DNA from: an uncultured Mediterraneibacter sp.
GTDB taxonomy: Bacteria > Bacillota > Clostridia > Lachnospirales > Lachnospiraceae
Length of the DNA stretch: 64,000 nt
Assembly: GCF_934309415.1 (NCBI RefSeq)
Contig: NZ_CAKRDI010000011.1
Coordinates: forward strand, 39,586-103,585
Direction: 5' to 3'
The position numbers and the translations under genes are program-made. Shown here one piece after another: positions 36,555 through 45,732 of the stretch. The notes beneath the pieces were generated by a model. That model was not told where the DNA came from, did no database searches, and was given only the letters and a program-made list of their open reading frames with translations. Position 1 is the stretch's first letter, and every line of letters begins with the position of its first letter.

Positions 36555-38471
36555 ATGAGACATGGATTTGTAAAAGTTGCAGCCGCGACACCGGATATCC
36601 GGGTGGCAGATGTGGCGTATAATACAGAGAATATATGCAGTGCAATCGATGAAGCATCTGCGGAAGGTGTAAAGATTCTTGTTTTTCCTGAACTTTGTGT
36701 AACAGGATATACCTGCAGTGATCTGTTTGATCATATTGTACTTCTGAAAGAATCAAAAAAAGCATTGCTTCAGATCGCAGATTACACAAAAGACAAAGAT
36801 ATGCTTGTGTTTGTCGGAGCACCGCTGGTAGTGGACGGAAAGCTCTATAATGTAGCGGCAGCACTGAATCACGGAAAGATTCTTGGGCTGACAACCAAGA
36901 CATTTCTTCCAAATTACGGCGAATTCTATGAGATGCGTCAGTTCACTCCGGGACCGGACCGTGCAAGATATATATCATTTGCAGGAGAACAGATCCCGTT
37001 TGGTCCACAGTTGTTATTCCAGGCGGAAGCAATGGAAGAACTGGTTGTTGCAGCAGAAATCTGTGAAGATGTCTGGTCACCGGTTCCACCGAGTATTCAG
37101 GCAGCGTTGGAAGGTGCTACTGTGATTGTCAACTGTTCTGCAAGTGATGAGACAATCGGAAAAGACAGTTACAGAAGAGATCTGATTGCAGGACAGTCTG
37201 CACGTCTGATCGCGGGATATGTCTATGCGAATGCAGGAGAGGGAGAATCTACAACAGATCTTGTATTTGGCGGACATAATATCATTGCGGAGAATGGAAC
37301 AATCCTGAAGGAAAGCAGCAGATATAAGAATGAAATGATCTGTTCAGAGCTGGATCTGCAGAGAATCTGTGGAGAGAGAAGAAAGAATACAACGTTCCAG
37401 ACACTGGACGAACGTTCTCTAATCCGTATTCCATTTGAAATAGAAGGAGCAGAGACAGAACTGACCCGTGTATTTCCGAAGCAGCCGTTTGTTCCGACAG
37501 ATGAGCGTACCCGTGCAGAGCGTTGCGAGGAGATTCTGACGATTCAGGCAATGGGACTTAAGAAGCGTCTGGCACATACAAATGCAAAAACAGCAGTGGT
37601 GGGAATCTCCGGAGGACTGGATTCTACACTGGCTCTGCTGGTGACAGCGCGTGCATTCGATATGCTGGGACGTGATAAGAAAGACATTTATGCAGTGACA
37701 ATGCCATGTTTCGGCACAACAGACAGAACATATCAGAATGCCTGTGAGATGTCCAGAAAGGTTGGCGCAACACTGATTGAAGTGCCGATCGCAGATGCGG
37801 TAAACATCCATTTCCGCGATATCGGACATGACCCGGAAGACCACAGTGTAACTTATGAAAACGGTCAGGCAAGAGAGCGTACACAGGTATTGATGGATCT
37901 TGCTAATAAGACATGGGGAATGGTCATCGGAACCGGAGACATGTCAGAGCTTGCACTTGGATGGGCTACCTATAACGGAGATCATATGTCAATGTATGGT
38001 GTCAATGCTTCTGTACCGAAGACGCTGGTCAGACATCTAGTAAAATATGCTGCAGATGATACAAAGGATCAGGAACTGAAAGAAGTACTTTATGATGTGC
38101 TGGATACACCGGTAAGCCCGGAACTTCTTCCACCGAAAGATGGGGATATTGCCCAGAAGACGGAAGATCTGGTCGGACCATATGAACTGCATGACTTCTA
38201 TCTGTATTTCTTCCTGCGTTTTGGTTATGAACCGGCAAAGATCTATCGAATTGCATGCCAGACATTTGACGGACTCTATGAGAAAGAGACGATCAAAAAG
38301 TGGCTTGTTACATTCTGCAGAAGATTTTTCTCACAGCAGTTCAAGAGATCCTGTCTTCCGGATGGACCGAAAGTCGGAACGGTTGCATTATCACCGCGTG
38401 GTGACTGGAGAATGCCAAGTGATGCCTGTGTGGCAGTCTGGATGAAAGATCTGGAGAATGTGGAAGAATAG
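36555..38471 (+). CDS. nadE: Glutamine-dependent NAD+ synthetase
   Basis: 638-residue two-domain enzyme amidating nicotinate adenine dinucleotide. The N-terminal nitrilase-like glutaminase domain shows the triad (E in VFPELCVTGYTCSDL, K in TKTFLPNYGEFYE, C in VAAEICEDVW); the C-terminal synthetase has the SGGLDSTLALL P-loop near residue 352. ATG 36543 sits directly on the AAAGGA site, so the second ATG at 36555 (MRHGFVKVAAATPDIRVAD) is preferred and fits the family start. Confidence 0.95.
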   Translation: MRHGFVKVAAATPDIRVADVAYNTENICSAIDEASAEGVKILVFPELCVTGYTCSDLFDHIVLLKESKKALLQIADYTKDKDMLVFVGAPLVVDGKLYNVAAALNHGKILGLTTKTFLPNYGEFYEMRQFTPGPDRARYISFAGEQIPFGPQLLFQAEAMEELVVAAEICEDVWSPVPPSIQAALEGATVIVNCSASDETIGKDSYRRDLIAGQSARLIAGYVYANAGEGESTTDLVFGGHNIIAENGTILKESSRYKNEMICSELDLQRICGERRKNTTFQTLDERSLIRIPFEIEGAETELTRVFPKQPFVPTDERTRAERCEEILTIQAMGLKKRLAHTNAKTAVVGISGGLDSTLALLVTARAFDMLGRDKKDIYAVTMPCFGTTDRTYQNACEMSRKVGATLIEVPIADAVNIHFRDIGHDPEDHSVTYENGQARERTQVLMDLANKTWGMVIGTGDMSELALGWATYNGDHMSMYGVNASVPKTLVRHLVKYAADDTKDQELKEVLYDVLDTPVSPELLPPKDGDIAQKTEDLVGPYELHDFYLYFFLRFGYEPAKIYRIACQTFDGLYEKETIKKWLVTFCRRFFSQQFKRSCLPDGPKVGTVALSPRGDWRMPSDACVAVWMKDLENVEE

Positions 38472-38562
38472 AAAGACAGAATGGAAGAAAAGCAGAGAAG
38501 AATTGAACAGAGAAAACTCTGAAATTATATAGCAGCTGACATAGAGAAGATAAGATACGATG

Positions 38563-38591
38563 ACTGGGGGCAAATTATTTTTTGCTCCCAA
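38563..38591. other. Hairpin after nadE
   Basis: Ten-base stem TGGGGGCAAA/TTTGCTCCCA with a TTATTT loop but no following T run. Possibly an RNA end or processing signal in the 205-base nadE/molybdopterin gene gap. Confidence 0.4.
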
Positions 38592-38676
38592 CGTTGTATT
38601 TTACAGAATTGTAACTAACTGAATAATTAAGACAATAAAGAAACACATTCTAGATGAAATGAAAGGAGAGATAATA

Positions 38677-39693
38677 ATGAAACTAATCAAAACAGAGGAT
38701 GCAGTGGGGAGCGTACTTTGTCATGACATCACCCAGATTATTCCGGGGGTGGTAAAGGATGCGGTTTTCCGCAAGGGACATGTGATCCGGGAAGAAGATA
38801 TTCCGGTATTACTTTCTGTTGGAAAAGAACATCTGTATGTATGGGAGAAGCAGGAAGGAATGCTTCATGAGAATGATGCTGCGGAGGTATTGCGGGAAGT
38901 ATGTCAGGGAGAGCATATGAAAGCATCTGAGCCAAAAGAAGGAAAGATCGAGCTGACTGCTGAATGTGATGGACTGTTGAAGATCAATAAAGAAAAACTG
39001 AACAAAGTGAATGGTCTTGGTCAGATCGTGCTTGCCTCCCGTCATGGAAATTTCCCGGTGAAAAAGGGAGACAAGATTGTTGGTATGAGAGTGGTTCCGT
39101 TGGTGATCGAAGAAGAGAAGATGAATCAGATCAGAGAGATCTGTGGAGAAGAGCCGATCTTTCAGATCCTTCCGTTCCATCCGATGAAAGTTGGAATTGT
39201 TACAACAGGAAGTGAAGTATATCATGGAAGAATCACAGATAAGTTTACTCCGGTTGTAAAAGCAAAATTGGAGGAAGCAGGCATGGAACCAATGGGGAAT
39301 GTTCTGTGTGATGATAAATCTAAGATGGTTACAGAAACAATTGAAGAATGGATCCAAAAAGGTGCTGACATGGTAGTCTGTACAGGTGGAATGAGTGTGG
39401 ATCCAGATGACCGTACACCGTTGTCTATCCGTAATGCGGCAGATGAAGTGATCACATATGGCGCGCCGGTTCTTCCGGGAGCTATGTTTATGCTGGCATA
39501 TAAAGGAAAGATTCCGATCGTAGGTCTTCCGGGATGTGTTATGTATGCAAAACGTACCATCTTTGATCTGGTACTTCCGCGACTTGCAGCCGGCGAAAGA
39601 CTGAGTGAACAGGACTTTACAGTACTGGGAGAAGGCGGATTATGCCTGAACTGTCCTGTATGCACTTATCCAAACTGTGGTTTTGGAAAGTAA
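38677..39693 (+). CDS. Molybdopterin-binding protein (MoCF domain)
   Basis: 338 residues. A MoaB/Mog-like molybdopterin-binding domain occupies residues about 170-300 (VGIVTTGSEVYHGRITDKF, VVCTGGMSVDPDDRTPLSIR, VLPGAMFMLAYKGKIPIVGLPG). The N-terminal 160 residues resemble the unit found in clostridial proteins next to selenium-dependent hydroxylase genes. The C-terminus ends in three cysteines (CLNCPVCTYPNC has four), which could hold a metal. It probably acts in cofactor insertion or synthesis. ATG 38677 follows AAAGGAGAG; the ATG at 38659 overlaps that site. Confidence 0.82.
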   Translation: MKLIKTEDAVGSVLCHDITQIIPGVVKDAVFRKGHVIREEDIPVLLSVGKEHLYVWEKQEGMLHENDAAEVLREVCQGEHMKASEPKEGKIELTAECDGLLKINKEKLNKVNGLGQIVLASRHGNFPVKKGDKIVGMRVVPLVIEEEKMNQIREICGEEPIFQILPFHPMKVGIVTTGSEVYHGRITDKFTPVVKAKLEEAGMEPMGNVLCDDKSKMVTETIEEWIQKGADMVVCTGGMSVDPDDRTPLSIRNAADEVITYGAPVLPGAMFMLAYKGKIPIVGLPGCVMYAKRTIFDLVLPRLAAGERLSEQDFTVLGEGGLCLNCPVCTYPNCGFGK

Positions 39694-39822
39694 AATCATT
39701 GGAATATATCCTTCCTTATTGATTGAAAAGACTCGTTATTCAGAGTATCCGGATCATTGAGGGAAGAGTGGTAAAGAAATAACAGTTGAGAATGAGAAAA
39801 AAGAATAAGAAAAGAGAATGGT

Positions 39823-40803
39823 ATGAAGAAATTTTTTGCAGAACTCGCTGAAGAACTGGAAGATGTAAAAGAGAAATTGTGGACAGAGACGGTTCTTGAA
39901 GGTGAGAAACAGGGAGAGAAGCGTCTGTTGAAAACAGGACAGAACCAGGAACTTTCCTCAGGAGCAGGAACAGATGAGGGTGGAAATAAAGTATTCCGTG
40001 AACGCGTGGGACGCCCGTCTAAACTGATTATCTGTGGAGCAGGACATGTGTCGATTCCAATTATTAAAATGGGAAAAATGTTAGGTTATCAGGTCAGTGT
40101 AGTAGAAGACCGTCCGAAATTTGCGGATCATGCACGTGCTGCAAAAGCGGATCAGGTATACTGTGAGCCATTTGAGGAAGGTCTCGTAAAGATCAAGGGA
40201 GATAGTGATTCCTGGTTTGTCATTGTCACCCGTGGCCACAGATATGATACAGACTGCCTTCGTGCAATCCTGAAGAAACCACATGCTTATATAGGAATGA
40301 TGGGAAGCAGACGAAGAACAGCCATTGTAAAGAAGCAATTGATCGAGGAAGGTTCAGATCAGGAACTGGTGGAAAGCGTACATACGCCAATCGGCCTAAA
40401 GATCGGTGCCGAGACACCGGAAGAGATTGCTGTCTCAATTATGGCAGAGATGATTCAGATCAAACATGCCAGAGTGAAGAGTGGCGGTTATTCAGAAGAA
40501 ATGTTAGATGCAATTCTTCAGGAAGAGGATATGCGAAAGAAAGTGATGGCAACCATCATATCCAGGAAAGGTTCTGCACCGCGTGGGGTTGGGACCAAAA
40601 TGCTGATCCTTGAAGACGGAACGGCAATTGATACTATCGGAGGCGGATGCATTGAGAGCGATGTAATGCAGAAAGCACTTCTGATGATGAGAACAGGAAC
40701 TCCGAAATTCCAGGTGTGCAGAGTTGATATGACAGCGGATGCAGCGGAAGATGAAGGAATGGTCTGTGGTGGAGTAGTAGAAGTAATGTTGGAGTGTGTT
40801 TGA
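39823..40803 (+). CDS. xdhC: XdhC-family hydroxylase maturation protein
   Basis: 326 residues. XdhC proteins bind and sulfurate molybdenum cofactor and hand it to xanthine-dehydrogenase-like enzymes. The Rossmann domain is at residues about 66-200 (LIICGAGHVSIPIIKMGKMLGY, VTRGHRYDTDCLRA, YIGMMGSRRR). The CoxI-like domain is at about 235-326 (ISRKGSAPRGVGTKMLI, GGGCIESDV). In most XdhC proteins the CoxI-like part comes first; here the order is reversed. The first 60 residues are charged and unassigned. The end meets yqeC without a gap. Confidence 0.88.
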   Translation: MKKFFAELAEELEDVKEKLWTETVLEGEKQGEKRLLKTGQNQELSSGAGTDEGGNKVFRERVGRPSKLIICGAGHVSIPIIKMGKMLGYQVSVVEDRPKFADHARAAKADQVYCEPFEEGLVKIKGDSDSWFVIVTRGHRYDTDCLRAILKKPHAYIGMMGSRRRTAIVKKQLIEEGSDQELVESVHTPIGLKIGAETPEEIAVSIMAEMIQIKHARVKSGGYSEEMLDAILQEEDMRKKVMATIISRKGSAPRGVGTKMLILEDGTAIDTIGGGCIESDVMQKALLMMRTGTPKFQVCRVDMTADAAEDEGMVCGGVVEVMLECV

Positions 40804-40804
40804 A

Positions 40805-41581
40805 ATGAAACACAGGATTGGATATTATGATCAGAAAATGGATACAATTTGCGAGGCGGGGACACTCAGAGAAGCAGCCCTGCTTTTGAATGAGCCGTTT
40901 CCGGTTGTATCTGTGATCGGAGCAGGGGGAAAGACAACCACGATTCACCGGCTGGCTGAGGAATATGTACAGGAGCGGTTTCCGGTTGCTGTTATGACAA
41001 CTACCCATATGATGAGGGAGAATCATCCATGGGTCTGCATGGTGGAAGATGAAAGTGAGCAGGAGCATGTCCGAATCCAGATGCAGGAACTTCTCAGTAC
41101 CTATGATCAGTTATGGATCGGAAGCCCGGCGAGGGCCGGAAAGATGAGTCAGCCGCCGGAATGGTGCCGGAAGGAAATTCTTTCCAGAAAGATTCCGGTA
41201 CTGATCGAAGCAGATGGTGCAAAGCGTCTGCCACTGAAAGTGCCTGCAGGGCATGAACCAGTGATCTTACCTAAGACAACGCATGTGCTTGCCATATATG
41301 GAATGGATTCTATTGGAAGAACACTGGAAGAATGCTGTTGCCGTTGTGAGCTGGCGGAGGAATTGCTGGGATGTGACGGACAGAAAAGAGTGACAACGGA
41401 GGATATTGCATTCTTTGCAGCATCGGAGCAGGGCGGAAAGAAAGGATGCCCTGCAGATGCCAAATACGTTGTTGTTTTGAATAAAGCAGATACCGAAGAG
41501 AGAAGACAACAGGCATTGGAAATCAGCAGAATGCTTTCAGATCAGGGGATTCACAGAATTGTGGTTACATCGTATATCTAA
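40805..41581 (+). CDS. yqeC: Selenium-dependent hydroxylase accessory protein YqeC
   Basis: 258 residues. The P-loop (VVSVIGAGGKTTTIHRLAEEY, residues about 34-54) and the following AVMTTTHMM, LIEADGAKRLPLKVPAGHEPV and VVVLNKADTEERRQQA mark the YqeC family. Its genes occur with selenium-dependent molybdenum hydroxylases; the precise reaction is unproven. ATG 40805 has GGAG at 40791-40794 inside the end of xdhC; a GTG at 40796 is an alternative that would overlap xdhC by eight bases. Confidence 0.87.
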   Translation: MKHRIGYYDQKMDTICEAGTLREAALLLNEPFPVVSVIGAGGKTTTIHRLAEEYVQERFPVAVMTTTHMMRENHPWVCMVEDESEQEHVRIQMQELLSTYDQLWIGSPARAGKMSQPPEWCRKEILSRKIPVLIEADGAKRLPLKVPAGHEPVILPKTTHVLAIYGMDSIGRTLEECCCRCELAEELLGCDGQKRVTTEDIAFFAASEQGGKKGCPADAKYVVVLNKADTEERRQQALEISRMLSDQGIHRIVVTSYI

Positions 41582-41714
41582 GTTGATTAAAAAAGAAAAT
41601 TAGGAAGCTGAATTCATATAAAGAAAAATGATAGTTTAGGAAGTATGAAAAAGAATTTGTGGAGAAGACAATAACCAGTATTTCCCACGGAGTGATAGGA
41701 GTAAGAAATAGAAA

Positions 41715-43085
41715 ATGAAGATATTAATCAGAGGTGCAGGGGATCTGGCAACGGGAATTGCATCGAGACTGTATGGAGCCGGACATCAGATTATTATGAC
41801 AGATATTGCTGTACCACTTACAGTCAGAAGAACCGTTGCGCTGTCAAGAGCAGTGTATGATGGAAAAGCAGTAGTAGAGAATCTGGAAGGATTCAGAGTG
41901 GATAATCAGGAAGAAGCGGAAGCTGTTCTGGCGGAGGGAGGAATTCCGGTATTGGTAGATCCGGAGGCATCCTGCAGGGAATGGTATCAGCCGGATGTGA
42001 TCGTAGATGCGATTCTTGCAAAAAGAAATCTGGGAACGAAGATCTCAGATGCTCCATTTGTAATTGGAGTTGGTCCTGGATTTTCAGCAGGTGAGGACTG
42101 TAATTGTGTTGTGGAGACAAAGCGTGGACATACACTTGGAAAGATCATCTGGCAGGGAGCTGCAATCCCGAATACCGGCGTGCCGGGCAATGTAGGAGGA
42201 TTTACGATCGAGCGTCTTCTGAAAGCTACAGCAGATGGTGAGATTCAACCGCTTGCCCAGATCGGAGATTATGTAGAACTTGGACAGACGGTTGCAATTA
42301 CCGGTGGAGAACCTGTAAAAGCCAAAATGACAGGAATTATCAGAGGAATGCTTCAGGACAATGTTCCTGTACAGACAGGGCTGAAAATTGGCGATATCGA
42401 TGCAAGAGCGGAGCGTTCCCATTGCTTTACAATTTCTGATAAAGCAAGAGCAATCGGAGGTGGCGTGCTGGAAGCTGTGACTTGTTATGAGAGACAGAAA
42501 GGAAAGTATGCACTGGTTTTGCTTGCAGCAGGAAAAAGCAGTCGTTTTGAAGGAAATAAACTTCAGGAAGAGATACGAGGAAAGAAAATGTATGAGATCG
42601 CGTTGGAACGTTTTCAGGCATTTTCAGGGTTCAGAAGTTATGTTGTGACAGGATCAGAAGAGATTGCAGAGAAAGCAGAAGCATTGGGAATCCAGGCTGT
42701 ATGTAATAAAGAACCTGAGAAAGGAATTGCACTTTCCCTTCATCTTGGATTGGGGCGCGCAATGCAGCAGAATCCGGAGCTGGAGGGAGTGATGTTCAGT
42801 GTATGTGATCAGCCGGAACTTTCCATCGCCACAATGCAGAAGATCCTGAATACAGCATCCTGGCATCGTGGAAGTATTGTATGTGCCGGAAAAGGAGAGA
42901 AGACAGGAAATCCTGTATTATGGAGTAAAAAATACTTTGAAGAACTTCTGACACTCACAGGAGATAAAGGCGGAAGCCGTCTGATGTCAAAATATGCAGA
43001 GAATGTAAGGATCATCCAGACAGAACAGGAAGAATTAAGAGACGTAGATTACCGAGAAGATCTGAAAGACATCAGTTTGGACTGA
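41715..43085 (+). CDS. YqeB-MocA fusion protein
   Basis: 456 residues made of two proteins that are usually separate. Residues 1-260 are a YqeB/EF2563-type selenium-dependent hydroxylase protein (ILIRGAGDLATGIASRLYGAGH; GVGPGFSAGEDCNCVVETKRG). Residues about 264-456 are a MocA-type molybdenum cofactor cytidylyltransferase (ALVLLAAGKSSRFEGNKL nucleotide loop, SVCDQPEL, KGGSRLMSKY). MocA adds CMP to molybdenum cofactor for xanthine-dehydrogenase-type enzymes. The stop codon TGA coincides with the first bases of a truncated GTTACTG element. The gene ends the plus-strand accessory set begun at 38677. Confidence 0.88.
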   Translation: MKILIRGAGDLATGIASRLYGAGHQIIMTDIAVPLTVRRTVALSRAVYDGKAVVENLEGFRVDNQEEAEAVLAEGGIPVLVDPEASCREWYQPDVIVDAILAKRNLGTKISDAPFVIGVGPGFSAGEDCNCVVETKRGHTLGKIIWQGAAIPNTGVPGNVGGFTIERLLKATADGEIQPLAQIGDYVELGQTVAITGGEPVKAKMTGIIRGMLQDNVPVQTGLKIGDIDARAERSHCFTISDKARAIGGGVLEAVTCYERQKGKYALVLLAAGKSSRFEGNKLQEEIRGKKMYEIALERFQAFSGFRSYVVTGSEEIAEKAEALGIQAVCNKEPEKGIALSLHLGLGRAMQQNPELEGVMFSVCDQPELSIATMQKILNTASWHRGSIVCAGKGEKTGNPVLWSKKYFEELLTLTGDKGGSRLMSKYAENVRIIQTEQEELRDVDYREDLKDISLD

Positions 43086-43163
43086 ATGTATCTCGTCTAT
43101 CACCAAAGGCGATTCTAAATGACGAGATACGTTACTGTTTGCAGCTATGCTGTGAACAGTAAC
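43083..43163 (-). mobile_element. GTTACTG element, fragment at the mocA stop
   Basis: From TGAATGTATCTCGTC to GAACAGTAAC: the middle hairpin and the 33-bp palindrome remain, the other end is missing. The stem reads GTATCTCGTC/GACGAGATAC where other copies have GCC/GGC, a paired change. Its beginning is the stop codon of the gene before it. Confidence 0.82.
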
Positions 43164-43245
43164 AGACATCATAAAATAGATGTAATCTGAGAAATATATA
43201 GTGGAAAGACAGGAATCTATGCGATAATATGAGATGAAATTATAA

Positions 43246-43296
43246 TAAATGAAAAAACATATCCCGGGCTAGTAGGATATGTTTTTTCATTTATTT
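43246..43296. terminator. Bidirectional terminator between mocA and arcC
   Basis: Arms AAATGAAAAAACATATCC and GGATATGTTTTTTCATTT with a ten-base loop; A and T runs make it work in both directions. Confidence 0.9.
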
Positions 43297-43343
43297 TAGG
43301 ATTTTTTCGTTATGGGCTTATATAAAAGTAAACAAATTACAAT

Positions 43344-44288
43344 TTACAGATGAATCTGTGTTCCTGTTTTACCAAGAATACCATCTTTTGCTTTCTCAAG
43401 CAGTGTGATCAGAGCCTGTCTTCCAGGTTTGGACTCAGCAAAGTCTACAGCTGCCTGAACTTTAGGAAGCATGGAACCAGGAGCAAAATGTCCTTCTTCC
43501 ATGTACTGTTTTGCTTCATCAACAGTGATATCATCCAGCCATTTTTCTTCTGGTTTACCAAAGTTGATAGCAACTTTTTCTACTGCAGTCAGAATGATAA
43601 GGAAGTCTGCATCAAGTTCTTTTGCAAGAAGAGCACTTGCAAAGTCTTTATCGATAACAGCACTTGCACCTTTGAGGTGATTTCCCTGACGCATAACCGG
43701 GATTCCACCACCACCACAGGCAATTACGAGGTCTCCGGAATCAACCATTGTACGGATTGTTCCGATCTCTACGATTTCCTGCGGCTTCGGAGAAGCTACA
43801 ACACGGCGATATCCGCGTCCAGCATCTTCTTTCATGATATAATCATATTTCTCAGCCATTACATCAGCTTCTTCCTTAGTAAGGAATTTACCGATTGGTT
43901 TGGATGGTGTCTCGAAAGCCGGATCATCAGCATCTACACGAACCTGTGTGATCATTGTAGCAACAGGGATATCAGTAATGCCTCTGTTTAAGAGCTCTTC
44001 TCTCAGAGCGTTCTGAAGGTCATATCCGATATAAGCCTGGCTCATAGCAACACAGACAGAAAGTGGTGTGTTTGGCTGTTTCTCGTCTTCATGTGTTAAT
44101 GCGATCATCGCATTGTTGATCATACCAACCTGAGGGCCATTACCATGAGCAACGACTACCTCACAGCCTTCCTGAATCAGGTCTACGATCGCGCGTGCTG
44201 TAATTTTAACAGCAGCCATCTGCTCAGGAAGAGTATTGCCGAGGGCGTTTCCACCAAGGGCGATGACAATACGTTTTTTCTTTTCCAT
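43344..44288 (-). CDS. arcC: Carbamate kinase
   Basis: 314-residue kinase forming ATP from carbamoyl phosphate and ADP, giving ammonia and CO2. Recognisable are IVIALGGNALGN, VVAHGNGPQVG (near residue 50), the GYRRVVASPKPQEIVE segment, IACGGGGIPV and DKDFASALLA. It is last in the minus-strand run regulator-dpaL-ygeY-ygeW-arcC, where it would harvest ATP from carbamoyl phosphate released by YgeW. ATG 44288 has GGAGGA upstream; the frame is open 12 codons further without a site. Confidence 0.95.
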   Translation of the reverse strand: MEKKKRIVIALGGNALGNTLPEQMAAVKITARAIVDLIQEGCEVVVAHGNGPQVGMINNAMIALTHEDEKQPNTPLSVCVAMSQAYIGYDLQNALREELLNRGITDIPVATMITQVRVDADDPAFETPSKPIGKFLTKEEADVMAEKYDYIMKEDAGRGYRRVVASPKPQEIVEIGTIRTMVDSGDLVIACGGGGIPVMRQGNHLKGASAVIDKDFASALLAKELDADFLIILTAVEKVAINFGKPEEKWLDDITVDEAKQYMEEGHFAPGSMLPKVQAAVDFAESKPGRQALITLLEKAKDGILGKTGTQIHL

Positions 44289-44388
44289 TATAGGATCCTC
44301 CGTTTTTGTGATTATCAAAGTCATGCAATTTCACCTACATGAAACGCATGACTTTGATATTATACGATCAAATTAATGAATCAAATAA

Positions 44389-45585
44389 TTAATCGAAAAT
44401 TCTGGACATTCCTCTTTCTTCAAGTTTCTTAAGGATTTCCTGTGGATTCTCGAATTTAGCAAGGAAGATCATAGCAGCGATGATGTATGGTTTGAAGCTG
44501 GCTTCTTTGTAAAGTGGATCTCTGTAACGATCGAATACTGTAGCGTCAACTTCACCTTCTTCACAGCTTACACCAGAGATGTCAGCTGGCAGGCAGTGCA
44601 TGTAAAGAGCTTTTCCGTTCTTTGTTGTAGCCATGAGCTCTTCTGTACAAGCCCAGTCTTTGTGCTCTGCGTTCTGAGCAAGAAGTTCTTTCTCAAGAGC
44701 TTTGATACCTTCTGTATCTCCGTTTCCGTAAAGCTCTGTACGTTTTTCCATAGCTGCAAATGGAGCCCAGCTCTTTGGATATACGATATCAGCATCTTTG
44801 AATGCCTCAGCCATGTTGTTTGTCTTTGTGAAGGATCCGCCAGATTTCTTAGCGTTCTCTTCAGCAACTTTCTCAACATCCTCGAATACTTCGTATCCTT
44901 CTGGATGAGCAAGTACAACGTCCATTCCGAAACGTGTCATCAGACCGATGATTCCCTGTGGAACAGAAAGTGGTTTTCCATAAGATGGTGAGTAAGCCCA
45001 TGTCATAGCAAGTTTTTTGCCTTTCAGGTTCTCAACTCCGCCGAACTCATGGATGATGTGAAGCATATCAGCCATAGCCTGTGTTGGGTGGTCAATGTCG
45101 CACTGCAGGTTTACAAGAGTAGGTTTCTGCTCAAGAATTCCATCTTTGTTTCCCTGTGTTACAGCGTCAACAACTTCGTGCATGTATTTGTTACCTTTTC
45201 CGATGTACATATCATCACGGATACCGATAACGTCAGCCATGAAGGAGATCATGTTAGCTGTCTCACGAACTGTCTCACCGTGAGCAACCTGAGATTTTCC
45301 TTCGTCAAGATCCTGAACCTCAAGACCAAGAAGGTTACAAGCAGAAGCGAAAGAGAAACGTGTACGTGTGGAATTGTCACGGAACAGAGAAATTCCAAGT
45401 CCGCTCTCGAATACCTTTGTGGAAATGTTGTTCTCTCTCATGTAACGAAGAGCGTCAGCTACTGTAAATACAGCCTCGATCTCGTCGTCTGTTTTCTCCC
45501 ATGTAAGGAAGAAGTCACCATTGTACATCTCTTTGAAGTTGAGTGCGTTCAGTTTGTCAATATATCCCTGTAATTTTGCGTCCAT
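44389..45585 (-). CDS. ygeW: Knotted carbamoyltransferase YgeW
   Basis: 398-residue member of the aspartate/ornithine carbamoyltransferase superfamily. Carbamoyl-phosphate site FRDNSTRTRFSFA (near residue 70), DIDHPTQAMADMLHI (near 164) and HCLPADISG near 333 are intact. The length and SGVSCEEGEVDATVFDRYRD agree with YgeW rather than ornithine carbamoyltransferase. YgeW is associated with purine breakdown and is thought to transfer carbamoyl groups from a purine-derived ureido compound to phosphate. An AGGAGG site precedes the ATG. Confidence 0.93.
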   Translation of the reverse strand: MDAKLQGYIDKLNALNFKEMYNGDFFLTWEKTDDEIEAVFTVADALRYMRENNISTKVFESGLGISLFRDNSTRTRFSFASACNLLGLEVQDLDEGKSQVAHGETVRETANMISFMADVIGIRDDMYIGKGNKYMHEVVDAVTQGNKDGILEQKPTLVNLQCDIDHPTQAMADMLHIIHEFGGVENLKGKKLAMTWAYSPSYGKPLSVPQGIIGLMTRFGMDVVLAHPEGYEVFEDVEKVAEENAKKSGGSFTKTNNMAEAFKDADIVYPKSWAPFAAMEKRTELYGNGDTEGIKALEKELLAQNAEHKDWACTEELMATTKNGKALYMHCLPADISGVSCEEGEVDATVFDRYRDPLYKEASFKPYIIAAMIFLAKFENPQEILKKLEERGMSRIFD

Positions 45586-45643
45586 CTTTAAAATCCTCCT
45601 GATTAAAATGAATTATTTGTTTTTAGGTTTATTAGCCAAGGCA

Positions 45644-45673
45644 GTTCCGACCGGAAAATATCCCGGTCAGAAC
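45644..45673. other. Intercistronic hairpin between ygeY and ygeW
   Basis: GTTCCGACCGG/CCGGTCAGAAC, 11-base stem with one bulge, no T run. It may shape the mRNA between the two genes; seen only as an inverted repeat. Confidence 0.45.
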
Positions 45674-45732
45674 GCCATAGGTTCAATGAAATCGTTGCGT
45701 GATCACACGCAAATGCGTTAGCAATTACTGAA

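Noticed and set aside
44389..45585. Ornithine carbamoyltransferase of an arginine deiminase pathway
   Set aside because: arcC is near, but no arcA is present; length and motifs fit the knotted YgeW type, and the neighbours are purine genes.
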